From Phycisphaerae bacterium (GTDB lineage: Bacteria; Planctomycetota; Phycisphaerae; UBA1845): DNA of 64,000 nt. This document shows positions 1 through 7,271 of the stretch, in pieces. The stretch covers positions 38,631-102,630 of the forward strand of contig JAJDDP010000014.1 in the NCBI GenBank assembly GCA_029260235.1. The letters are read 5' to 3'. Position 1 is the first letter of the stretch. Every line of letters begins with the position of its first letter. The translations under genes and the position numbers were made by a program. Below the pieces are notes generated by a model. The model did no database searches and was not told where the DNA came from. It saw only the letters and a program-made list of their open reading frames with translations.

Positions 1-494
1 TAGACGTCGAACCCACTCTTGAGCAGCCGTTCCTCGATCTTGGATTCCAGAATACTGCTGTCATCCAGAACATCGTCGATGTACTCGCTGATCATGACCA
101 TCACCCCAGGTCTGCCAATCTGATCGAGCACATTCTGCACGGCGCCCCAACTGCTGGCAACGGCAGACTTGCTGACCCTGGCTTTGATCTTGCAGAAATA
201 AGTTCCGCCGGCGCCGGGGCCTTCTTGGAGGACCTGGTAGTCGGTGACAATACCCTCAGCCTTGGAGTAAATGGTGTCTCGAACCAGCTCGAAATTCTCC
301 ACCTGCGAGTGCGAGAAAATCTCCTGCTTGCCGCCCTGCTCGAGGGCTTTTCGCAAAGCGTCGGTCTTGGCTGAGTCGGCACTGATCCCCTCGCCGGTCA
401 CCTCGACCTCAACAATATCATCCTGAGCCAAAGCAACAGAAGCCGGCAACAGGCTCCCCAATAAAGCAACCGAAAGCATCCAACGTGATTTCAT
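1..494 (-). CDS. Secreted protein with LPP20/FlgT-N-like domain, 3' part cut by window edge
   Basis: An ATG at 494 is preceded by a GAGGAG ribosome binding site, and the frame stays open to the left edge, so the C-terminus is missing. Residues 1-23 form a signal peptide (basic start, hydrophobic core, cleavage near VALA/QDD). The mature part begins with 'VEVTGEGIS' and an Ala/Lys-rich helix ('DALRKALEQGG'), then an amphipathic beta segment around 'FCKIKARV'. This arrangement resembles the small N-terminal domain shared by LPP20 lipoproteins and flagellar assembly protein FlgT, in which a 'G.G.s...A...Al..A' helix precedes a strand. The family call is by eye and uncertain. The protein is probably periplasmic. 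No operon partner is visible because the gene runs off the edge and its upstream side is non-coding. Confidence 0.6.
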   Translation of the reverse strand, partial: MKSRWMLSVALLGSLLPASVALAQDDIVEVEVTGEGISADSAKTDALRKALEQGGKQEIFSHSQVENFELVRDTIYSKAEGIVTDYQVLQEGPGAGGTYFCKIKARVSKSAVASSWGAVQNVLDQIGRPGVMVMISEYIDDVLDDSSILESKIEERLLKSGFDV

Positions 495-1132
495 GGCGTT
501 TCTCCTCGCAAGACAGGGTAACCACATCACCCCCAGAATGATCCCATTTCAGCGTTGGACAAGCCAACAACGCAGCCGGTTAGCGTACCGCAAAATAGAT
601 GGAGGGGAAACACGCGGAGAATGGCTGGAATTAGGGTCCTGGCAGCGAAGTGCTCTACGTGGAGAGGCCCTTCAGGTCGCCGCAATTTGACTGAGAACGG
701 CGAGTTCCCAAGACACTGGGAGGTAGTTCGATGTCGAGGCGGGAGGCACCCCTTTTCACGCTGGGCGAGTACGATCCTGGCGCAACTGCCGACGCTGCAC
801 CAATCGACCGGGCACGCTGAGCAGCGTCACGGGAGTGAGTTGTTGTAAGCTGCGCCTGAGTGACGGCGGCTTCCAAAAATGAGGAAAGCCCGGGTGCACT
901 CCCGCCTCAGTGGCTAAGAACCGAAGCAGTACTATCAACCCGAGGCTTTCCTCTGGTTCTTGCCCGTCATCGATGACGAGGGGCAATGGAGAATCATGAA
1001 GCAGGGCGATCCCCTTATGTCTTCAACGCAATCTGTGGTGGGCGCGTTCACAAAATATGAGAACAATTTGGCGCGGTGCCAGGATTGGTTCCTTGGCGCA
1101 GCTCAGTTGGTGCGACAGGCGGCCAGTGGGAG
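495..1132. other. Intergenic stretch with no convincing gene
   Basis: About 640 bases between the divergent secreted protein on the left and the small minus-strand gene on the right. Six-frame reading shows only short frames with poor composition, apart from one coding-like block near 918-1136 that is listed separately. A perfect 10-bp inverted repeat, GAGGAAAGCC at 881-890 and GGCTTTCCTC at 944-953, could form a long-loop hairpin. No tRNA cloverleaf or terminator was recognised. Confidence 0.5.
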
Positions 1133-1136
1133 TTAG
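918..1136 (+). pseudogene. Coding-like block without a start codon (possible gene remnant)
   Basis: The plus-strand frame opens directly after a TAA at 915-917 and closes at TAG 1134-1136. The composition looks protein-like (for example 'FLWFLPVIDDEGQWRIMKQG' and a later 'YENNLARCQDWFLGAAQLV'), unlike the surrounding shadow frames. The first ATG comes only at about 993, well inside the block, and has no clear Shine-Dalgarno. The stop overlaps the stop of the convergent gene at 1133. This could be the 3' remnant of a larger gene or a small gene starting at the internal ATG. No family was recognised. Confidence 0.25.
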
Positions 1137-1363
1137 CATCTTTTTTCTCCATCGTGGTGGAAACTAATGCCCACCTGCCTCGCCAACTCGCAAACTGCTT
1201 CCACGGGGTCGTCCGCAAGAACCCACCACTGGTCTCCACCCAAATCGACCGCTGTCGCGATGCAACCCCCAAGATCTCGCCGCACAGCCACCTCGTACCC
1301 AAGATCCTGGATCATGTGGACCAACAGCATCGCAACTTTGGATGGAGTCACCTGGGTCTGCAT
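1133..1363 (-). CDS. Small hypothetical protein (76 aa)
   Basis: A minus-strand ORF whose ATG at 1363 follows AGGGAAATA, a plausible ribosome binding site; a GTG seven codons upstream (1384) is the alternative start. The product is compact and well composed: an N-terminal helix ('KVAMLLVHMIQDLGYEV'), then beta-like 'GGCIATAVDLGGDQWWVLAD' and an amphipathic helix 'DPVEAVCELARQVG'. No signal peptide or membrane segment is present. I do not recognise the family. The alternation of helix, strands and helix resembles small alpha/beta domains. It diverges from the sigma factor gene at 1687, with about 320 bases between them. Confidence 0.55.
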   Translation of the reverse strand: MQTQVTPSKVAMLLVHMIQDLGYEVAVRRDLGGCIATAVDLGGDQWWVLADDPVEAVCELARQVGISFHHDGEKRC

Positions 1364-1536
1364 TATTTCCCTAGTAGCTGCCACCTGCTAAACAATGGGC
1401 CTACTGGTTCCCCCTTGCCTGGCCCACCACGTCCATCGATCAGCGAAGTTCCTGTTGGCTCAGACCATCCGTAAGCAGCCTCCTGCGGTGATTACTCATC
1501 GGCGCACTGGCTAGAAGGCTGTGGGACGGTCCGGTT

Positions 1537-1565
1537 AGCAACAAACTAAGTTGCTGTGGTATACT
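1537..1565 (+). promoter_or_regulatory. Inverted repeat next to a -10-like box upstream of the sigma factor
   Basis: In the 323-base divergent region (1364-1686), a perfect 6-bp inverted repeat AGCAAC (1537-1542)/GTTGCT (1550-1555) lies just before TATACT (1560-1565), which matches a sigma-70 -10 hexamer. No good -35 box sits 17 bp upstream. The palindrome could be an operator. This is a weak pattern-based call; nothing else was recognised in this divergent region. Confidence 0.2.
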
Positions 1566-1686
1566 GGTTACCAACGTGAACTAGTGTCAGCGCGTTCAAG
1601 GAATCCTGGCATTTTCTGTGACCGGACTATATTTCGACGGCGGGCACGCTCAACGGTCGCGCGCCGTGAATACTTCGAGAGAGCAC

Positions 1687-2292
1687 ATGGATTCTCAAGT
1701 CTTGGAAACCCTCCTGGCCAGGGAAGCCCCCCGGCTTCTAAGCCTGGTTCGCAGCCGTCTTCAGCTAAGCCCGAGGGCGGACATTTGTGCGGAGGATGTG
1801 CTGCAGGAAGTGTGGTACTCGGCGTTCAAGAACATCGAGAGTTTCGAGGAACGGCATTCAGGGTCGCTGGCAGCCTGGTTGACCATGATTACGGAGAACA
1901 AGCTGATGGATGCTATCCGCCGTGTTCAAACTGCGAAGCGCGGCGGCAACAATCACACCATATCGGCACAGCAGGGTGAGGCGAGCTCCTTTATCGACCT
2001 CTATGACCTGATTGCATCGCCGGACAGAACGCCCAGTCGGGATCTCTCTGTGGTCGAAGTGTCGCGCGCCGTGGATCTCGCATTGCGGCAGTTGCCACAA
2101 TCCAATCGGCTGGCAATGTGGTCGTACTACATAGAGGGAATGTCCATTGCCAAGCTGGCTGAGATGATGGGAAAAACCAAGGCGTCGATTCACGCTCTAT
2201 TGCACGCCGGCCGAAAAAACCTTCGAGATCTCCTCGGCAACGGAGAAGAATTCTTCAGCGATGTCTCCCGAGAGGATGAACCAACCCCGTGA
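1687..2292 (+). CDS. ECF-type RNA polymerase sigma factor
   Basis: The start is ATG 1687, preceded by GAGAGAG; in-frame extension upstream lacks a binding site. The 201-aa product has a sigma region 2 near residues 35-80 ('EDVLQEVWYSAF', then 'AWLTMITENKLMDAIRR') and a region 4 helix-turn-helix near 135-185 ('LPQSNRLAMWSYYIEGMSIA' followed by 'KLAEMMGKTKASIHALLHAG'). That is the size and layout of planctomycete ECF sigma factors that work with Ser/Thr kinases. The stop TGA overlaps the GTG start of the downstream kinase (GTGA), so the two are probably translationally coupled. Phosphorylation of the sigma factor by this kinase is an inference from that pairing, not seen in sequence. Confidence 0.9.
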   Translation: MDSQVLETLLAREAPRLLSLVRSRLQLSPRADICAEDVLQEVWYSAFKNIESFEERHSGSLAAWLTMITENKLMDAIRRVQTAKRGGNNHTISAQQGEASSFIDLYDLIASPDRTPSRDLSVVEVSRAVDLALRQLPQSNRLAMWSYYIEGMSIAKLAEMMGKTKASIHALLHAGRKNLRDLLGNGEEFFSDVSREDEPTP

Positions 2293-3764
2293 AATCTCCT
2301 CGACCGAATGTTCCTGGCAGGCCTGGTCGGCCCGCTTCGGGCGGTAGCGATGCATCGCCGGGTGTGTCCGCCCGAATTGACGAGTTGGTAGCTGATGTCC
2401 TTCGGCGGCGCGAAGCAGGTCAGCAATTGCCCATCCAAGAAATCCTAGACCAGAATAGCGAATTGCGCCCTGAACTGGATGAACGCCTTCGTTTGCTCGA
2501 AGGCATTGCATCTGCGCGACGACGGGCTGAGAAAGACCAGCCTCGGTTGCTGGATCGTTGCGAAGCACAAGCGCTGGAGCGCCGGTACCTTGATGACGCA
2601 CTCCCGGGTTACCGGCTAATCAATTTGATCTCGCGGGGCGGCCAGGGTGTTGTCTATCGTGCCGTCCAGCGATCTACCAATCGAATGGTGGCCCTAAAAA
2701 TTCTGCCTGGAGGGCCGTTGGCTTCGAAGGCTCGCCACGATCGATTTGCACGCGAAGTCGAACTGCTGAGCAGACTTGAGCACCCGAACATAGTGCGATT
2801 GTACGAATGCGGCATAGCACTCCACCAGCCGTATTTTGCCATGGAGCTAATCGAGGGCCATCCAATTGATCGGCATGCCGACGCCCGCCGGCTGGACGTG
2901 GATAACCGCATCCGGTTGATGCTCATCGTTTGCGATGCAGTGACCGCTGCCCATCAGCGCGGAATCCTGCACAGGGATATCAAACCCGCAAACATCCTGG
3001 TGGACGAGGAAGGCCAACCGCGCTTGCTGGATTTTGGGCTGGGCAAGTTCTTCCAGGGTGGAGGCGATGCCGAAGTGCTGACCCTCTCGGTGGCGGGACA
3101 CATTGCCGGCACACTTCCCTATCTAAGTCCCGAGCAAATTGCCGGCCCTAGCGACCAACTCGACACTCGGACGGATGTCTACTCCTTGGGCGTCTTGCTC
3201 TTCAGGCTGTTGACCGGCCGGTATCCCTACGACGTGACCAGCGGCGCCGAACAAGCGCGGCTCAACATCCTCCAGCAAGAGCCGATTCCCTTGCGCCGGG
3301 GTCTAGCTGAGGCTGAGCACAATTCTACCACCCGAACGGGCCACATCGGGAAGGATCTCGAGGCCATCGCTGGCAAAGCGCTCGAAAAAGAGCGAGAGAG
3401 ACGCTATCAGAGCGTGGCTGACTTTGCCGGCGACCTGAGGCGATACCTGGCGGGCGATGCCGTCACTGCCCAACCCAATACAGGGATCTATGCCCTGGGC
3501 AAGAGCTTGCGGCGGCACCGCTGGTCCGTGCTTATCGCAGCCTTGTTCTTGTTGACGGTGGGCACGCTCGGAAGCGGTTGGGTTCGCTCGATCACCAGAC
3601 AGCAGGCTACCTCCGGCTCGCTCTTGAACGAGATCACAACCGAGTCATGCTCGAAGAACTCCACAAGGCTTGCTTCAAAGGCAACCGGCTGGACGAGATT
3701 CGCGATCTACAGCCAGAGTATGCAGCCAAGCACTTGGCGCGCTACAAGCAACCGCCCCTCGTGA
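2289..3764 (+). CDS. Membrane Ser/Thr protein kinase (Hanks type), 3' end frame-disrupted
   Basis: GTG start overlapping the sigma factor stop. The kinase domain covers roughly residues 107-390: glycine loop 'SRGGQGVVYRA' (115-125), catalytic Lys137 in 'VALKIL', HRD at 228-230 followed by 'IKPANIL', DFG at 248-250, 'GTLPYLSPEQ' in place of the APE region, and 'DVYSLGVLL'. A transmembrane helix follows at about 412-431, so the kinase is cytoplasmic and anchored. After the membrane helix the frame changes character: the last 50 residues look non-native, while protein-like sequence continues in the frame of 3578-3898 and then in that of 3862-4935. The native protein was therefore probably longer, with a C-terminal region encoded up to 4935. 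All catalytic residues are present, so kinase activity itself is expected. Confidence 0.85.
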   Translation: MKSPRPNVPGRPGRPASGGSDASPGVSARIDELVADVLRRREAGQQLPIQEILDQNSELRPELDERLRLLEGIASARRRAEKDQPRLLDRCEAQALERRYLDDALPGYRLINLISRGGQGVVYRAVQRSTNRMVALKILPGGPLASKARHDRFAREVELLSRLEHPNIVRLYECGIALHQPYFAMELIEGHPIDRHADARRLDVDNRIRLMLIVCDAVTAAHQRGILHRDIKPANILVDEEGQPRLLDFGLGKFFQGGGDAEVLTLSVAGHIAGTLPYLSPEQIAGPSDQLDTRTDVYSLGVLLFRLLTGRYPYDVTSGAEQARLNILQQEPIPLRRGLAEAEHNSTTRTGHIGKDLEAIAGKALEKERERRYQSVADFAGDLRRYLAGDAVTAQPNTGIYALGKSLRRHRWSVLIAALFLLTVGTLGSGWVRSITRQQATSGSLLNEITTESCSKNSTRLASKATGWTRFAIYSQSMQPSTWRATSNRPS

Positions 3765-3898
3765 TCTATGATGTCGAAGCGCTATTCTTGGCCGACGTGC
3801 CGCCTGAGATCGTGACTATGGCAAGCGACCCCGATGGGCCTGATTTCAGCGGGGCGGAGCAATGGTTGGACGCGGCATCAAAAAAAAAATGGACCTAA
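3578..3898 (+). pseudogene. Middle segment of the frame-disrupted kinase C-terminal region
   Basis: This frame is -1 relative to the kinase and carries natural-looking sequence from about 3600 ('LALERDHNRVMLEELHKACF', 'GNRLDEIRDLQPEYAAKHLA') up to an A10 homopolymer at 3880-3889, where it soon meets a stop. It has no Shine-Dalgarno and no ATG near its left end. It most likely continues the kinase after a first shift around 3580-3630 and passes into the next frame at the A-run. Whether the shifts are real mutations, programmed events or sequence errors cannot be told from the sequence. Confidence 0.5.
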
Positions 3899-4935
3899 TC
3901 GCTGGCAAGATCTCCGAGCGTGCGTTGCGTTTCCCGCTGACAAAAATAAATACGTTCATTCTAGGTCGAGACACTGGACAGAAAATCGCGGTCATGTGGA
4001 CTGGGCAGGCCTTCGTCGCACGGGCCTATTGCCACTACTTTTCCGGAAGGCACGGTGCAGCCCTGGCAGATCTGTCAGCTGCAAGACGTTTGTCATGCGA
4101 TCTGGCTGATTGCTTGCCCCTCGGGCAAAAAGACTTCGCTCTGTCAGTCCGTTCTCACATATTTGCGTTCTTGCGACGCACTCTGACAGAATCGTTCCTT
4201 GAGTCGCAGGTCCCGAACGAGTACGTCGCATGGCTGCTCGAAGATCCTGATCTTGTGAGCTACAGTTCCGGAATCGCCCATGAGGAGACTGGCTTTCTTG
4301 AGATTGTCGCCGGCGCATTCGTTGCTGATGCTGATGGAAAGGATGTTCATTTTGACCTGATCAAGCTCGATCAGATCTTCGAGGGTTCGCTTGGGGAGTG
4401 GGGCGGGATGACACCGCGCCATCATGAGTTTGCCAAAAATCTCAGGCCTGAGGGTGTCCGCCCAATTGCCCAGTCCATCTTTGGAAGGATGGAGGCATGG
4501 GATTCAATAATCCAAACGCAGATTAAGGCTTCAAGGCAAGAGTTCGGTTCCTGGCTGGAGGAGGAAAGGCGGTTCAATCCACTGCTGTTCCATGTTGGGA
4601 TTTACGGCTCAATCTATGAGGCTAAGCTGTGCGTCCGCGCCGCGCGCAAAGCCCTGCGCCTGGTCGCCCACCTCATCCGATACCGGCAGGACTATGGCGA
4701 ATGGCCAGGTGAGCGTCTCGCTGACTTACTAGGAGATTGTGAGGAGTGCCTGATCGATCCGGTCACCGGAGTCCCATTCGAAATCGACTACCCTGGTGGT
4801 ACTCCAAGAATCAGATCAGCTACTGGCCATGCTGGCCTCTTCTCTGAGAAGGTCCTGAGTTGGATACAGGGCGCGGCTTGGGTGTCGCCCGGAGATACGC
4901 GGCTAACCTACTTCTCGGCGTCGCGCACTTGGTAA
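3862..4935 (+). CDS. C-terminal region of the frame-disrupted kinase, or separate hypothetical protein
   Basis: The frame is open from before the A10 run; real coding probably begins at the homopolymer ('KKKMDLIAGKISERALRF'). The roughly 350-aa product has no recognised catalytic motif. Near residues 265-315 it carries a pattern often seen in planctomycete proteins of unknown function: a helix ending 'HLIRYRQDYGEWPGERLADL', then a 'DPVTGVPFEIDYPGG' turn. It could be the extracytoplasmic part of the kinase upstream, since it is in the -1 frame relative to 3578-3898. The internal ATG at 3889 lacks a good binding site, which favours the single-gene reading. Confidence 0.5.
   Translation: MVGRGIKKKMDLIAGKISERALRFPLTKINTFILGRDTGQKIAVMWTGQAFVARAYCHYFSGRHGAALADLSAARRLSCDLADCLPLGQKDFALSVRSHIFAFLRRTLTESFLESQVPNEYVAWLLEDPDLVSYSSGIAHEETGFLEIVAGAFVADADGKDVHFDLIKLDQIFEGSLGEWGGMTPRHHEFAKNLRPEGVRPIAQSIFGRMEAWDSIIQTQIKASRQEFGSWLEEERRFNPLLFHVGIYGSIYEAKLCVRAARKALRLVAHLIRYRQDYGEWPGERLADLLGDCEECLIDPVTGVPFEIDYPGGTPRIRSATGHAGLFSEKVLSWIQGAAWVSPGDTRLTYFSASRTW
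3880..3889 (+). repeat. A10 homopolymer at a frame junction
   Basis: Ten consecutive adenines lie exactly where coding potential passes from the 3578-3898 frame to the 3862-4935 frame. One extra A in the transcript, or a -1 ribosomal slip on the A-run, would join the two. In G+C-rich surroundings such a run is a candidate slippage or phase-variable tract, and also a common site of sequencing error. Confidence 0.7.
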
Positions 4936-5397
4936 TTGGTTTGCTCCGCGCACCCGGGCAGGGCTGCGGCCCATTTCCGGTCAACAGCAGCTAATCTCCG
5001 TGCATGGTTTTGCTTCCGGCGTCGAACTTTCAGGTTGCGTGCATCGGGTTGACTCGACACGCAGTTACGCCCGCTCCAACGGCTCCTTCACGGCTTCAAG
5101 ATGCGTCGTCCAGCCGCCCTCGGTTCCTTCGCGCATGGCTGGCGAAGCTGTCACCAGCCGCCATCTGCGGCAGAGATTGCTGACGGACGGGCGTAATGCA
5201 CAGCAGGCAGGAAAGCATGGACGCCCACCGTAGCTTCCTGCAGCCCCGTCGATGTGAAATTTCGAACCGCCGCACACGGAGGATCGAACTTGCGAGTCCC
5301 GAACGGTTGAGGTATACGGCCGCCGGCCGTATACGTTGCGTTCGAGACAGGACACACGTGGTCGTGTAGTAACCGATCGAGAGCTGAGGCTTTTACT
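4936..5397. other. Intergenic region upstream of mgtE
   Basis: About 460 bases without a convincing gene on either strand; overlapping minus-strand frames have shadow-like composition. The only clear structure is the perfect palindrome at 5312-5334, listed separately. No M-box or other magnesium riboswitch could be recognised by eye. Confidence 0.5.
5312..5334. repeat. Perfect 11-bp palindrome upstream of mgtE
   Basis: GTATACGGCCG and its exact reverse complement flank a single central C, 63 bases before the mgtE start. It could be an operator for a dimeric regulator or a transcript hairpin. No U-run follows it, so a terminator role is unlikely. Confidence 0.5.
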
Positions 5398-6756
5398 ATG
5401 GAACAGACGATGGAACGTACGGAACGGATAGCCCGATTCGCAGCTACCGGCCAAATTGAGCGCGTCGCTGAAGAGTTGACCCCCCTTCGCGCTGGCGACG
5501 CTGCGGCGCTTCTCCGCGATTTGCCCTCACACTTGCGCGTTGACACGTTGCTTGCAATGCCCCCCGGGAAGGCCGCCGATATCCTGGAAGAGCTTCCGGA
5601 CGACATGGCTGCCGCGGTCGTCATGAACATGGAGCCGGACGCCGCTGCGCTGATCGTCCAGGAGATGCAAACCGACGAGGAGGTGGATCTTCTCTAGGAC
5701 ATATCGGCAGACCATGCCCGGGCGATCCTCGAACACGTCGATCGAAACGACGCCGCTATCGCGCGCGCACTCCTCACGTATGACAAGGACACGGCCGGTG
5801 GATTGATGCAGGCTGAGTTCATTGCCGTCCCACAGGGCATGGCGGCAGGGGACGCTGTTCGCCAACTGCGCTCGCGGGCCGGGGAATACGCCGACTATCC
5901 CGCTTCATACCTATATGTTGTTGATGAGAACGGATGTCTCGACGGGGTCGTAAGTATGCGGTCCCTCCTGCTGTGCGAGGCTGATTCGGTTGTCGATCGC
6001 CTCAAGTTCTCGGACGCAGTTGCGGTTCCGGCCGACATGTCCGCCGAGGAATTGGTCAAAGTTTTCCGACGCTACCATTACCAAGCGGTCCCAGTGCTAA
6101 GCGACGACGGGAAGCTGCTTGGCGTGGTTACGCAAGACGATGCCCTCCGCGTCGCCGAAAAGCAGGCCGACGAAGAAATGCTTCGGTTAACCGGTATCGC
6201 CGGTGGCGACGAGTTCCGCGTGATGCCGTTGCACCGACGATCCGCGCACAGACTGTCATGGCTAAGCGTCAACATCCTGCTGAACGTTGCCGCTGCGAGC
6301 GTGATCGCACTGTATCAAGAGACTCTTCAGGCTGTCATCGCGCTGGCCTTCTTTCTGCCGATCATCTCCGACATGAGCGGCTGTTCAGGCAACCAGGCGG
6401 TCGCCGTCAGCATTCGAGAGCTATCGCTCGACCGAATCCGTCCCCGCGACTATATCTGGGTGCTGGGCAAAGAGCTGTCCGTTGGTTTGCTCAACGGCCT
6501 CGCCCTGGGCATCATAATCGGCGCCATCGTTTGGGGATGGAAAGGGAACGTGTGGCTTGGAGCTATTGTCGGGTCGGCCTTGTGCATTAACACGCTTGTG
6601 GCCGTGGCGATCGGCGGCCTAGTTCCGATGATCCTGCGCCGCTTCAAGAAAGATCCGGCTATCGCGTCGGGACCTATCTTAACCACGCTGACTGATGTGT
6701 GCGGATTCTTCTTGGTGCTGAGCCTCGCCAACCGGTACCTTTATCTCTTGGATTAG
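5398..6756 (+). pseudogene. mgtE: Magnesium transporter MgtE interrupted by one in-frame amber codon
   Basis: ATG 5398 follows GAGG with 8-base spacing. One frame runs to 6756, interrupted only by TAG at 5695-5697 (codon 100). Ignoring that stop, the length of about 452 codons matches normal MgtE. Domains in order: MgtE N superhelical domain (residues 1-135, 'LPDDMAAAVVMNMEPD' repeats and 'TYDKDTAGGLM'), two CBS domains (about 140-265, including 'GVVTQDDALRVAE'), and a C-terminal channel domain with about five membrane helices ('FFLPIISDMSGCSGNQ', 'LTTLTDVCGFFLVL'). An internal ATG at 5803 could restart translation and yield CBS plus channel only. Probable pseudogene, sequencing error or natural amber suppression; the stop is certain only as far as the sequence is. 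Confidence 0.85.
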
Positions 6757-6883
6757 TAATGAAGGACGGGAGGATGCCAATTCAGCGTATTCCTCCAGAG
6801 CGCCCGAGCGCGAAATGACTCGAATTGGTCGGCGACTCATGGCATCGGCTCAACACGGAAGAGGCTTTGGGGTCAGAGCGCAT

Positions 6884-7142
6884 TTAGCTATTAGCGAGAT
6901 CCTTTCCCAGTCGATCCACGCGGCGATTGAGGGTTCGGACTGCCTTCTCGATACGACGGACGGCGGTTACGACCCCGCCGTGCGAGGTGTAGCCCAGAGT
7001 CTCCGTGGCCGGACGTGCGGCGGAGCCAGTCGAGATGCCGGGAACGGTCCCGGTCGTCCTTGATGATGGGGCGCCGATCATTGCCACGCGACATGACGTG
7101 GTAGAGGGCGCAGGCGAACTCGATTCATAAGGGCCTCGCCAT
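6884..7142 (-). pseudogene. Collapsed REP-associated tyrosine transposase (RAYT, Y1_Tnp)
   Basis: On the minus strand, an ATG at 7142 reads 'MARPL', a TGA, then 'IEFACALYHVMSRGNDRRPI', matching the typical RAYT start ('MARPLRIEF..ALYHVMSRGN') with one Arg codon changed to a stop. After about 40 codons the reading jumps frame, and a RAYT-like C-terminus follows ('LGYTSHGGVVTAVRRIEKAV' to the stop at 6884). Most of the catalytic core, including the Tyr and the second His motif, is missing. This is a transposase of the IS200/IS605-related Y1 superfamily, reduced by an internal deletion. RAYTs mobilise REP palindromes, and REP-like palindromes are present elsewhere in this window (44.1 and 53.4 kb). 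Confidence 0.75.
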
Positions 7143-7271
7143 GGCAGGTAGCGTTCTGCCGCCTTCTACTTTGGAACTCGATTGTCTCGCGCCCAACCCC
7201 ACCGCCACGGGAGCGGTAGCTATCACCACATAGGGTCCGAGAACTTGGATCCGCGAGGCGCCCCAACTTGG

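Noticed and set aside
881..960. Resemblance to the start of RNase P RNA (GAGGAAAG-CCGGG)
   Set aside because: The other conserved RNase P elements, including the internal 'GCAACAGAGAG' region and the 3' 'ACAGAA..CGGCTTA' segment, are absent downstream.
5065..5454. 129-codon minus-strand frame upstream of mgtE
   Set aside because: Ser/Arg/Cys-rich shadow-like composition; it overlaps the mgtE start and palindrome and has no family resemblance.
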